In this document: positions 25,025-32,942 of the stretch, one piece after another
How positions within the stretch are numbered: position 1 is the stretch's first letter
Layout: each line of letters starts with the position of its first letter
DNA from: Isoptericola variabilis 225
Lineage (GTDB): Bacteria; Actinomycetota; Actinomycetes; Actinomycetales; Cellulomonadaceae
Assembly: GCF_000215105.1 (NCBI RefSeq)
Contig: NC_015588.1
Span: forward strand, 1,798,001-1,862,000
Reading direction: 5' to 3'
Length of the DNA stretch: 64,000 nt
The notes under the pieces: generated by a model
What the model was told of the DNA's origin: nothing
What the model saw: only the letters and a program-made list of their open reading frames with translations
The model's database searches: none
Made by a program: the position numbers and the translations under genes

Positions 25025-25915
25025 ATGGACCTGACGGCGGAGGTGCGCGAGTTCCTCGCCACCCGGCGTGCCCGCCTCACCCCGGACAAGGCAGGCCTGC
25101 CCGCGTACGGCGGCAACCGGCGCGTCCCGGGCCTGCGTCGCGAGGAGGTCGCGATGCTCGCCGGGGTCAGCGTCGACTACTACACCCGGATGGAGCGCGG
25201 GAACCTCGGCGGCGTCTCGGAGCCCGTGCTCGAGTCCGTCGCCGACGCCCTGCAGCTCGACGAGGCGGAGCGCGCGCACCTGTTCCACCTCGCGCGCGCC
25301 GCGAACGCCTCGGGTCCCGCCCGCAGGCGCGCCCCGCGCACGTCCCCGGCGACCGTGCGCCCCGTCGTCCAGCAGGTGCTCGACGCGATGGTCGGGCTGC
25401 CCGCGTTCGTGCGCAACGGGCGCCTCGACGTCCTCGCGTCGAACGCCCTCGGTCGCGCGCTCTACTCGCCGCTCTTCGGCACGCCTGGCCGCGCGTCGGC
25501 CGAGCCCGTCAACCTCGCCCGCTTCCTGTTCCTCGACCCGCGCGCGGGCGAGTACTGGGGCGAGAACTGGGCCCGGACGTCGCACGACGTCGTCGCCGTC
25601 CTGCGGGCGGAGGCGGGACGCAACCCGTTCGACACGGGCCTCACTGCGCTCGTCGGCGAGCTGTCGACGCGCAGCGAGGACTTCCGGCGCCTGTGGGCGT
25701 CGCACGACGTCAAGTACCACCGGACCGGCACCAAGGTGCTCTTCCACCCGGCCGTCGGCCGCCTCGAGCTGTCGTTCGAGGCGCTCGAGCTCGCCGCCGA
25801 CCCTGGGCTGCAGCTCAACGTCTACACCGCGCCGCCCGGCTCGCCGGCCGAGGACTCCCTCAAGCTCCTCGCCACCTGGGCCGCCACCGAGACGCACCAG
25901 GAGGAGAACGCATGA
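25025..25915 (+). CDS. MmyB-type helix-turn-helix regulator (XRE HTH plus MLTR ligand domain)
   Basis: 296 residues. The N-terminal XRE-type HTH (about 1-90) contains RVPGLRREEVAMLAGVSVDYYTRMERGN. The C-terminal half is the MLTR/MmyB ligand-binding domain (FVRNGRLDVLASNALGRALYSPLF, NLARFLFLDPRAGEYW, STRSEDFRRLWASHDVKYHRTGTKVLFHP, FEALELAADPGLQLNVYTAPPGSPAEDSL). Such regulators often control an adjacent oxidoreductase; here the next gene is a DUF2255 protein overlapping by 4 nt. The ATG at 25025 is only about 7 nt after a possible -10-like TACCGT, so the message may be nearly leaderless. A frameshifted paralogue lies at 35210-36105. Confidence 0.9.
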   Translation: MDLTAEVREFLATRRARLTPDKAGLPAYGGNRRVPGLRREEVAMLAGVSVDYYTRMERGNLGGVSEPVLESVADALQLDEAERAHLFHLARAANASGPARRRAPRTSPATVRPVVQQVLDAMVGLPAFVRNGRLDVLASNALGRALYSPLFGTPGRASAEPVNLARFLFLDPRAGEYWGENWARTSHDVVAVLRAEAGRNPFDTGLTALVGELSTRSEDFRRLWASHDVKYHRTGTKVLFHPAVGRLELSFEALELAADPGLQLNVYTAPPGSPAEDSLKLLATWAATETHQEENA

Positions 25916-26397
25916 CCGCTTGGACCCTCGAGGACCTGACCACGCTCGCGTCCGCACCGACCCTCACCCTGCGCACGGCCCGCGCCGAGCGGCCCGTGCG
26001 GACCTGGGTCGTGCGCCTCGGCCGTGAGCTGTACGTCCGCCCCGCGCCAGGCACCGACGCCGCCTGGGCGGGTGCGGTGCTGGACGGCGGGCACGTCGCG
26101 GCGGGCGGGCGCCCGGTCGCGCTCGCCGAGGCCGCGCCCGAGGTGCACGCGGTGCTCGACGAGGCGTACGTCGCCAAGTACGGACGCTGCGCGGGCGAGC
26201 GCGTCGCCGACGTCGTGACCGACGCGGCCGCGACGGCGACGTTCCGCGTCCACCCGCGGCGCGCGACCGTGGCCGAGGCGGTCTCGGCCGCCGCCGGCAC
26301 GCTCGCGCGCCGGGCACGGTCGGGCGTCCGGTCGACGGCCCGGGCCGCCCGGGCCGTACGCCCCGGCCGCGCACCGTCGCCCTGCCCGGCCTGCTGA
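25912..26397 (+). CDS. DUF2255-family protein
   Basis: 161 residues. The first 120 match the DUF2255 pattern, a split-barrel-like fold related to nitroreductase/F420-binding small proteins: WTLEDLTTLASAPTLTLRTARAERP, RTWVVRLGRELYVRPAPGTDAAW, VLDEAYVAKYG and ATATFRVHPR. The last 40 residues are low-complexity, Arg/Ala-rich and end CPAC. ATG at 25912 overlaps the regulator stop (ATGA), so the regulator and this gene are coupled and it is the likely target or effector. No catalytic function is established for the family. Confidence 0.82.
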   Translation: MTAWTLEDLTTLASAPTLTLRTARAERPVRTWVVRLGRELYVRPAPGTDAAWAGAVLDGGHVAAGGRPVALAEAAPEVHAVLDEAYVAKYGRCAGERVADVVTDAAATATFRVHPRRATVAEAVSAAAGTLARRARSGVRSTARAARAVRPGRAPSPCPAC

Positions 26398-26429
26398 GCG
26401 GCACCCCGGTGGCTCCCGGGTCGGCGGTG

Positions 26430-26933
26430 TCAGCGCCCGACCGGCACGAGCCGGACGTCGTCCAGCCGGTTCCCCGTGACGGTCGCCGTCACGTACGTGC
26501 ACACCGGCTGCCGCCGCCGGTCGGTCGGCGACCCGGGGTTGAGCAGCCGCATTCCCGCGGGCGAGACCGTGTCCCACGGGACGTGGCTGTGGCCGAACAC
26601 GAGCAGGTCGGTCTCGGGGAACGCGGCGTCCGCGCGCCGCTCCCGCCCCTGCTTCGGGCCGGTCTCGTGCACGACCGCGACGCGCAGGTCCTCGACCTCC
26701 ACGCGCGCGACCTCGCCGAGGCGCGCGTGCAGCTCGGGCCCGTCGTTGTTGCCGGCCACGCCGACGAGCCGGGCGGCGCGGGCGTCGAGCGCGTCGAGGA
26801 GGTCCGGCGTCGTCCAGTCGCCGGCGTGCACGACGACGTCGGCCGCGTCGACGGCGCGCCACACCTGCTCCGGGAGCGCGCGGGCGCGGCCGGGCACGTG
26901 CGTGTCGCTGAGCAGCAGCAGCCGGGTGGGCAC
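26430..26933 (-). CDS. YfcE/MJ0936-type metallophosphodiesterase
   Basis: 167-residue single-domain metallophosphoesterase. Two-metal ligands are visible: D10 and H12 (SDTH), D39 (HAGDW), N63 (GNNDG), H89 (VVHE), H115 and H117 (GHSH). Length and motif spacing match the small YfcE family, which hydrolyses phosphodiesters in vitro with Mn2+. The start is GTG 26933; upstream in-frame codons are unlike the family. It is divergent from the DUF2188 gene. Confidence 0.9.
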   Translation of the reverse strand: MPTRLLLLSDTHVPGRARALPEQVWRAVDAADVVVHAGDWTTPDLLDALDARAARLVGVAGNNDGPELHARLGEVARVEVEDLRVAVVHETGPKQGRERRADAAFPETDLLVFGHSHVPWDTVSPAGMRLLNPGSPTDRRRQPVCTYVTATVTGNRLDDVRLVPVGR

Positions 26934-27020
26934 CCCGCCACGATAGGCGCCCGGCCCGCGCGATGGCGGGCGGGCGCCAGGCAGCCGACACTGACGATCT
27001 CGACCGGACGGAGGAACACC

Positions 27021-27281
27021 GTGACCGACAGCACCGCCAAGCCTGCCGGCGTGCCCGACGACGACGTGCACACCGCGCCGCGCGACGGCGCCTGGGTGAA
27101 CGAGGTCCTCGGGCATGTCGTCGGCGGCTCGTTCGCGAGCCTCGAGGAGGCCGTCGCCGCGGGCCGCGAGGAGGCGCGGCGTCGCGGCGTCGAGCACCGC
27201 GTCGACGACGAGTCCGCCGTGTGGGGCACGAGCGACGCCGGCGGCTTCGTGGAGAGGCCCGACACCGGGGACCTACGCTGA
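27021..27281 (+). CDS. DUF2188-domain small protein
   Basis: 86 residues, almost all a DUF2188 domain: a beta strand pair (VHTAPRDGAWVNEVLG), SFASLEEAVAAGREEARRRGVEHRVDD, and a short acidic tail. The family is small, soluble and uncharacterised. GTG at 27021 has a GGAGG Shine-Dalgarno 6 nt upstream. The flavoprotein gene begins 5 nt after the stop, so the two are probably cotranscribed. Confidence 0.82.
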   Translation: MTDSTAKPAGVPDDDVHTAPRDGAWVNEVLGHVVGGSFASLEEAVAAGREEARRRGVEHRVDDESAVWGTSDAGGFVERPDTGDLR

Positions 27282-27286
27282 CGGGC

Positions 27287-28987
27287 ATGGACGACAGGCC
27301 GGTCATCCTCCTGGTCGGCGGCGACCACGCCGACGCCGTGGAGCGGGAGTTCCGCGCGCGCTACGACCGCGACTACCGGATCGAGACCGCCGGCAGCTGC
27401 GCCGACGCGCTCGACGCGGCTCGGGCGCTCGTCGCGCGGCGCGTGCCGATCGCGATGGTCGCCGCCGAGCACCGCCTGCCCGACGGGACCGCGGCCGAGC
27501 TGCTGCACCAGGTCCCGGCGGTCGTCTCGACCGCCCGGCGCGTCGCGCTCGTGCCCGTCGAGGAGTACGCCGACGCGCTCGACGACCTGCGCGCCGCGCT
27601 GCCGCGTCGCGAGCTCGACACGTTCGTCGGGATCCCGCGCGGCCCGCGCGACGAGGAGTTCCACACCGCGCTCGTCGAGCTGCTCAGCGAGTGGGTGTGG
27701 TCGGTCGCGCGCCCGACCGTGACCGCGAGCGACGTCGTCGCCGAGCCGGGCGACCGCACCGCGGCGGCGATCCGCGACCTGCTGGACCGGCTCGGCATCC
27801 CGAACCGGACGCTCGCGCCCGACGGCGAGGACGCCCGCGCCATCCTCGACGCCGCGGGGCCGGGCGCCCGGCTGCCCGTCGTGCGCGCGATCAACGGCCG
27901 CGTGCTGGCCGCCGCGACGCCCGGCGCCGTCGCCGAGGCGATGTACGGCGGGTTCGACTCGATCCCCGAGGGCGAGGTCGCCGACGTCGTCATCGTCGGC
28001 GCCGGCCCGGCGGGGCTGGCCGCCGCGGTCTACGCGGCGTCGGAGGGCCTGACGACGGTCGACCTCGAGCGCGACGCGATCGGCGGACAGGCCGGCTCGA
28101 GCTCGATGATCCGCAACTACCTGGGCTTCCCGCGCGGCATCTCGGGCATGCGGCTCGCGCAGCGCTCGCGCGTCCAGGCCGGCCGGTTCGGCGCCCGCTT
28201 CTACACGGGGCGTCCCGCGACCCGCATCGAGCCCGGCCCGGCGGACGAGCCCGAGCACCACCACGTCCACGTGGACGGGGCCCACCTGTGCGCCCGCACG
28301 GTCGTGCTGGCGACGGGCGTCGCCTACCGGCGCCTCGACGTGCCCGGCGTCGAAGAGCTCGTGGGCGCGGGCGTGCACTACGGCGCCGCGACGTCGATGG
28401 CCCGCGAGATGCAGGACCGCGACGTCTACGTCGTCGGGGGCGGGAACTCCGCGGGCCAGGCCGCGGTGCACCTGGCCCGGTTCGCGGGCGCGGTGACGAT
28501 GCTCGTGCGGCGCGCGAGCCTGGCCGAGACGATGTCGGACTACCTGGTGCGCGAGATCGCCGCGACGCCCAACATCACCGTCCGCACGCGCACGGTCGTG
28601 TCCGACGGCGGCGGCGACGGCCGCCTGCGGTGGCTGCGGCTGCGCGACCTGGACTCGGGCGCCGACACGGTCACGTCGGCCGACGGGCTGTTCTGCCTGC
28701 TCGGCGCGCAGCCCGACTGCGGCTGGCTGCCGGACGGCGTCGCGCTCGACGACGACGGGTTCGTGCTCACCGGCCGCGACGTGCCGCGCGAGGCGTGGCG
28801 CGACGGGCGCCCGCCGGCGAGCCTCGAGACGACCGTCCGCGGCATCTTCGCGGTCGGCGACGTGCGCTCCGGGTCGATGAAGCGCGTCGCGTCGGCGAGC
28901 GGCGAGGGCGCGTCGGTGCTGCCGCTCGTCCACGCGCACCTCGCCGCCGTGCGCGAGGAGCAGCTCACGACCGGCGCCGGGCGCTGA
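27287..28987 (+). CDS. Fused receiver-like / thioredoxin-reductase-like flavoprotein lacking the CxxC
   Basis: 566 residues. Residues about 1-130 resemble a response-regulator receiver (ILLVGGDHADAVEREF, VPIAMVAAEHRLPDGTAAEL). A glutaredoxin-like link follows (about 150-230). Residues about 234-560 are a two-domain FAD/NAD(P)H oxidoreductase: FAD motif GAGPAG at 238-243, GGQAGSSSMIRNYLGFPRG, NADPH motif VVGGGNSAGQ, and IFAVGDVRSG. Where thioredoxin reductase has CATC, this protein reads YGAATSM (Y365 onward), so it cannot do dithiol chemistry in the usual way. It is probably a flavin-dependent redox sensor or reductase. The 3' end overlaps the convergent NhaA-DsbA gene by 23 nt. Confidence 0.88.
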   Translation: MDDRPVILLVGGDHADAVEREFRARYDRDYRIETAGSCADALDAARALVARRVPIAMVAAEHRLPDGTAAELLHQVPAVVSTARRVALVPVEEYADALDDLRAALPRRELDTFVGIPRGPRDEEFHTALVELLSEWVWSVARPTVTASDVVAEPGDRTAAAIRDLLDRLGIPNRTLAPDGEDARAILDAAGPGARLPVVRAINGRVLAAATPGAVAEAMYGGFDSIPEGEVADVVIVGAGPAGLAAAVYAASEGLTTVDLERDAIGGQAGSSSMIRNYLGFPRGISGMRLAQRSRVQAGRFGARFYTGRPATRIEPGPADEPEHHHVHVDGAHLCARTVVLATGVAYRRLDVPGVEELVGAGVHYGAATSMAREMQDRDVYVVGGGNSAGQAAVHLARFAGAVTMLVRRASLAETMSDYLVREIAATPNITVRTRTVVSDGGGDGRLRWLRLRDLDSGADTVTSADGLFCLLGAQPDCGWLPDGVALDDDGFVLTGRDVPREAWRDGRPPASLETTVRGIFAVGDVRSGSMKRVASASGEGASVLPLVHAHLAAVREEQLTTGAGR

Positions 28988-30824
28988 CGTCCGGGGTCGA
29001 CGCCTCGAGGGCGGCGACCAGCGTGCGCGCGTCGTGCGGGCCGCGGTGCCGCACGCCGTTGAGGAAGAACGTCGGCGTGCCTCGCGCGCCGCCGGCGCCG
29101 CCGCTCTCGGCGTCGGAGCGGACTCGCTCGGCGAGCTCGGGGTCCGCCAGGTCGGCGTCGAACCGCTCGAGGTCGAGCCCGAGCTCGGCCGCGTACCCGC
29201 GCAGGTCCTCGAGCTCGAGCCGGGCCTGGTTGGCGAACAGGACGTCGTGCATCTCCCAGAACCGGCCCTGCCGGTGCGCTGCCTCGGCCGCGAGCGCCGC
29301 GACGAACGCCTGCGGGTGGACGTCCTCGAGCGGCAGGTGCCGCACCACGTAGCGGATGCGGTCGCCGAAGTGGTCGCGCAGGTCGGCCCACGTGCCGGTC
29401 GCGCGGGCGCAGAACGGGCACTGGAAGTCGAGGTACTCCACGACCGTGAACGGCGCCTCGGGGTTGCCGTGCACGTGGTCGCGCCCGACGTCGACGGGCG
29501 GGGTGAGCGTCACGGGCAGGTCGGCACTGGTCTCGCCGAACCGCACCCGGGCGACCCGGAACGCGGCCCAGCCGACGAGCGAGGACGCCACCATCGCGAC
29601 GAGGACGCCGACGGTCGCGGCCTGCGCGGCCGCCTCGTCGTCGAACGCAAGGTCCACGATCAGCAGCGAGACGGTGAAGCCGATGCCCGAGAGCGCTGCT
29701 CCCCCGACGACGCTGCCGGGCCCCACGCCGTCGGGCAGGCCGCCGAGGCGCATGCGCAGCGCGGCCCACGTGCCGAGGCAGATCCCGACGAGCTTGCCCA
29801 CGACGAGACCCGCGACGACGCCCCAGAGCACCACCGAGCCGAACGCCGCGCCCAGCGCGTCGCCGCGCAGGTCGATGCCCGCGTTGGCGAGCGCGAAGAC
29901 CGGCACCACGACGAGCGACACGGGCGCACGCAGCGCCTCGTGCAGGCGCTGGTTGACCGAGATCGAGCGCGCCAGACCGAGCCGGACGGTGCGTGCCGCC
30001 CCGGCGTCGGGCGACTGCCAGTAGTCGCGGAAGAGGCTCTTGGCGTGCAGCACGGCGGTGCGCTCGGTCGCCGCCGCCGGCACCAGCAGGCCGGCGAGCA
30101 TGCCCGCGAGCGAGGGGTGGACGCCCGCCTGCACGGTGGCGCCCCACAGCACGACGACCGCGACGACGTACGGGCCGCTGCGCCACTCGCGCGTGCGGCC
30201 GAGCAGCCACAGGACCACGAGGCACGCGCCCGCGAGCGCCAGCGGGCCGACGCGCACCTCGTCGGAGTAGACGACGCCGATGATCGTCACCGCGAGGAAG
30301 TCGTCGACCACCGACAGCGTGAGCAGGAAGACCCGCAGCTGGTTGGACATGGCGGGCCCGACGAGCGCGAGCACCCCGAGCAGGAACGCGGTGTCGGTGC
30401 CGACGACGACGCCCCAGCCCTCGGGGGCGGTCCCGCCCGCGACGGCGAGGTAGATCGCCGCAGGGACGAGCACGCCGACGGTGCCGGCGACGAGCGGCAC
30501 GAGCCGGTGGCGGCGCTGGCGCAGCGAGCCGAGCGCCAGCTCCTGGCGCACCTCCAGACCGACGACGAAGAAGAACACGACCATGAGGCCGTCGTTGACC
30601 CAGTGGTGCAGGTCCATGTCGAAGCGCAGGGCGCCGGCCTCGACGACGACCGGCGTCTCCCACAGGTGCACGTACGCGCCGGACACCGGCGAGTTCGCCC
30701 ACAGCAGCGCGACCAGCGCGGCCCCGAGGAGCAGCAGCGCGCTGCCCTCCTCGCTGCGGAGCCTGTCGAGGAGCCGGCGCGCAGGGCCCGGCGTCGCGTC
30801 CCTGTCCACGGGCACGTGATCCAT
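28965..30824 (-). CDS. nhaA: Na+/H+ antiporter NhaA fused to a DsbA-like thioredoxin domain
   Basis: 619 residues. Residues about 15-420 are a full NhaA antiporter with multiple TM helices and the conserved acidic motif LLTLSVVDDFLAV, preceded by VVGTDTAFLLG. Residues about 435-600 are a DsbA/thioredoxin-like domain with active site C469-P-F-C472 in EYLDFQCPFC and the cis-Pro loop GTPTFFLNG. The fusion is common in actinobacteria but its purpose is unexplained; the domain could sense redox state or oxidise partner thiols. If the antiporter has an even number of helices before it, the domain is cytosolic. ATG at 30824, single-gene unit. Confidence 0.92.
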   Translation of the reverse strand: MDHVPVDRDATPGPARRLLDRLRSEEGSALLLLGAALVALLWANSPVSGAYVHLWETPVVVEAGALRFDMDLHHWVNDGLMVVFFFVVGLEVRQELALGSLRQRRHRLVPLVAGTVGVLVPAAIYLAVAGGTAPEGWGVVVGTDTAFLLGVLALVGPAMSNQLRVFLLTLSVVDDFLAVTIIGVVYSDEVRVGPLALAGACLVVLWLLGRTREWRSGPYVVAVVVLWGATVQAGVHPSLAGMLAGLLVPAAATERTAVLHAKSLFRDYWQSPDAGAARTVRLGLARSISVNQRLHEALRAPVSLVVVPVFALANAGIDLRGDALGAAFGSVVLWGVVAGLVVGKLVGICLGTWAALRMRLGGLPDGVGPGSVVGGAALSGIGFTVSLLIVDLAFDDEAAAQAATVGVLVAMVASSLVGWAAFRVARVRFGETSADLPVTLTPPVDVGRDHVHGNPEAPFTVVEYLDFQCPFCARATGTWADLRDHFGDRIRYVVRHLPLEDVHPQAFVAALAAEAAHRQGRFWEMHDVLFANQARLELEDLRGYAAELGLDLERFDADLADPELAERVRSDAESGGAGGARGTPTFFLNGVRHRGPHDARTLVAALEASTPDVSARRRS

Positions 30825-30894
30825 GGGCGCGAGCCTAGGCGCGGACGTGCCGGCGTGGGAGGGTGCGCCTGTCCCCCCGACGCCCGTCGGCCCG

Positions 30895-31273
30895 TCAGCG
30901 CGCCGGGCGGCGCAGCCGGTACCAGCGCGGGGAGGTGAGGTTCATGGGGAACCCGAGCCCCACGGTCTCGGCGGGGTCGACCGCGTCGAGCTCCCACGTC
31001 GCCGACGACGTAGGTCACCTCCGGGGGACCCAGCCGGCGCGCGTCCTCGATCGCCCGGCGCTCGCGGTCGACGCCGACCGCCTCCCAGCCGCGCCGGGCG
31101 AGCTCGGGGGTGTACTGGCCGCGCCCGCAGCCGAGGTCGAGCGCGCGTCCCAGCGGCCGGGGCCGGTCGACCTCCTCGCGGTCGAGCACCCGGGTCACGC
31201 TCCGCGAGGCCGCCTCCCGGTACCCCTCCCAGGGCCGGAAGCCGACCCGGTACATCCACCCGTACTTGGTCAC
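30895..31273 (-). pseudogene. SAM-dependent methyltransferase remnant with internal deletion
   Basis: From GTG 31273 the first part reads VTKYGWMYRVGFRPWEGYRE...GRALDLGCGRGQYTPELARRGWEAVGVDR...VTYVVGDV, a good class I methyltransferase N-terminus with motif I and the acidic loop. After GDV the frame changes, and the sequence resumes as ELDAVDPAETVGLGFPMNLTSPRWYRLRR then a stop at 30895, which is the normal C-terminus of such proteins. The middle (post-motif III region, roughly 70-90 residues by family length) is absent and the lengths are out of frame by one. It overlaps the TOPRIM gene stop by 4 nt, so it was once an intact operon partner. Confidence 0.78.
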
Positions 31274-31851
31274 GCTCCACCCCCGGTGCGCTCGCCCGCC
31301 CCGACGGCGACGTGGTCGAGCAGCGCCGCGATCGGCGGCGGCTCGACGGGCGCGGCGGCCGCGAGCGCCCGCCCGAAGCGCTCCTTGCGGCCCGCCGTCG
31401 TGCCCCAGAACCGGTGCAGACGCTCGGCCGCGGGCCGGCCGCGCCACTCCGGCTGCCCGCTGAAGGTGCGGAACCGGTCGCCCTCGCCCTCCTGCACGAC
31501 GACCGCGAGCGCGCCCTCGACGCCGAGCCCGCGCACGAGCTCGTCCTCGAGGTCCCGGTCGCAGGCGTGGAAGCCGAGCGCGGCCAGCTCGGCGCGCGTG
31601 CCGGCGACGGCGAGCCCGTGCCGCAGCAGCGCGCGAGCGACGAAGCCCTCCTCGCCGACGTCGTACAGGCCGCACACCGCGGCACCCTGGCTCACGGCGG
31701 CGCGGATCGCGCGGGTCGCACCGCCCGCGCCGCCCATGGTCACGACGACGGCCCCCACCGCCGCCAGGTCGAGGCCGCGGCGGGCGGCGAGCGTCTCGAC
31801 GGCGGCGCGGTCGCTCGCGCCCTCGACCAGGACGACGGTGCGCACGCTCAT
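31270..31851 (-). CDS. Stand-alone TOPRIM-domain protein (OLD-like)
   Basis: 193 residues. The N-terminal TOPRIM domain has the catalytic Glu in VLVEGASDRAAVETLAARRG and the acidic region around LYDVGEEGFV, as in OLD-family nuclease TOPRIM domains. There is no ATPase domain, so it is a small solitary version. The C-terminal part (RDLEDELVRGLGVEGALAVVVQEGEGDRFRTF and ERFGRALAAA) matches proteins usually listed as 'TOPRIM nucleotidyl transferase/hydrolase'. ATG at 31851. Its end overlaps the broken methyltransferase gene. Nuclease or nucleotidyl-binding activity is possible; a defence role is speculation. Confidence 0.78.
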   Translation of the reverse strand: MSVRTVVLVEGASDRAAVETLAARRGLDLAAVGAVVVTMGGAGGATRAIRAAVSQGAAVCGLYDVGEEGFVARALLRHGLAVAGTRAELAALGFHACDRDLEDELVRGLGVEGALAVVVQEGEGDRFRTFSGQPEWRGRPAAERLHRFWGTTAGRKERFGRALAAAAPVEPPPIAALLDHVAVGAGERTGGGA

Positions 31852-31938
31852 GGCACCACGGTCGCGCGGTCCCGACGGCGGGGCAACGGATTTCACCCGC
31901 GCCGTGCGCCGTGCGCCGCGCGCACCGCACCACGAGCG

Positions 31939-32226
31939 TCAGGGCTCGAGGTCGCCGATCCACGCGACGCCCGGCATCGCGACGCGCGTGCCGGACGGGT
32001 GCTCGACCACGACGACGAGGACGGCGTCGCACCCCGGGCAGCGCCCGACGGCCCCCATCCCCGAGACGTACGCGCGCATCTGCGCACCGGCGCCGGTGCG
32101 ACCGCAGCCGGCGCACCGCACGGTCGCGCTCGTGACGTCGAGCGACCCCAGCACGGCGAGCCGGCCCGCGAGGGCGTTGCCGTCGAGAGCGTTGCCGTCG
32201 AGGGTCACGAGGTCGGGCGCGGGCAT
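31939..32226 (-). CDS. DUF6510-type zinc-ribbon protein
   Basis: 95 residues with an N-terminal DGNALAGRLAVL region and a four-cysteine zinc ribbon, CAGCGRTG...CPGCDAVL (two CxxC knuckles about 25 residues apart). It is last in a three-gene operon after the molybdopterin oxidoreductase and the flavin reductase; its ATG overlaps the reductase stop by 1 nt. Genes of this family commonly accompany that pair, so it may assist their assembly or electron transfer. Function is not established. Confidence 0.75.
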   Translation of the reverse strand: MPAPDLVTLDGNALDGNALAGRLAVLGSLDVTSATVRCAGCGRTGAGAQMRAYVSGMGAVGRCPGCDAVLVVVVEHPSGTRVAMPGVAWIGDLEP

Positions 32227-32942
32227 CAGGCACCTCCGAAGCGTTCGGTCCGCACGCGTGCGGGGTCGTGCCCCAGCTCGGTGAGGAGGGTCGCAGCCGC
32301 CTCCACGAAGCCGGTCGAGCCGCAGACGTAGACGGTCGGGGCGTCGGCCGGGTCGAAGCCGGGCGCGGTGAGGTCGTCCTTGACGATGCGGCCGGCCGGG
32401 CGCGGCGAGCCCGCCGGAGCGGTGCGCGTGTGCACGAGGGTCACGGTGACTCCGGGCGTGCCGTCGCCGAGCTCGTCGGGGAAGAGCACGTCGTCGGGCG
32501 TGCGCACCGAGTGCACGAGGCGGAACGGCGCCCGGCTGCCGCTCCTGCGGCGCGCGCGGAGCATCGCCAGGAGCGGCGCGAGACCCGACCCGCCGGCCAC
32601 GAGCAGGACCGGGCCCGCGTCGTCGGGCCGCCAGACGAAGTAGCCGCCGAGCGGGCCGCGGACCTCCATGCGGTCCCCGACCTGCAGGTCGTCGACGAGG
32701 TACGTCGACACCTCGCCGCCCGGGACGCGGTCCACGAGGACGTCGACCCGCTCGTCGGTCCCGACGTCGGAGAGCGAGTACGAGCGCACCGCCTGGTAGC
32801 CGTCCGCCGCCGTCAGGCGCAGGTCGACGTGCTGGCCCGCGAGCGCGCCGCCGAACCCGGGGACCTCGAGCGTGATCGCCCGCGCGGTGCGGGTGACACG
32901 GGGCGCGTCGACGACCGTGCCGACGTGCCACGTGCCGCTCAC
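32226..32942 (-). CDS. Ferredoxin-NADP reductase-like flavin oxidoreductase
   Basis: 238 residues. FAD-binding beta-barrel domain (about 1-105) with the RxYS motif in VRSYSLSD and GGEVSTYL. NAD(P)-binding domain with LLVAGGSGLAPLLAML, then the C-terminal YVCGSTGFVEAAATLL. No plant-type ferredoxin domain follows, so an external acceptor is needed. The gene overlaps the upstream molybdopterin protein by 4 nt (GTGA), which suggests that it reduces or is reduced by that protein. Confidence 0.9.
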   Translation of the reverse strand: MSGTWHVGTVVDAPRVTRTARAITLEVPGFGGALAGQHVDLRLTAADGYQAVRSYSLSDVGTDERVDVLVDRVPGGEVSTYLVDDLQVGDRMEVRGPLGGYFVWRPDDAGPVLLVAGGSGLAPLLAMLRARRRSGSRAPFRLVHSVRTPDDVLFPDELGDGTPGVTVTLVHTRTAPAGSPRPAGRIVKDDLTAPGFDPADAPTVYVCGSTGFVEAAATLLTELGHDPARVRTERFGGA

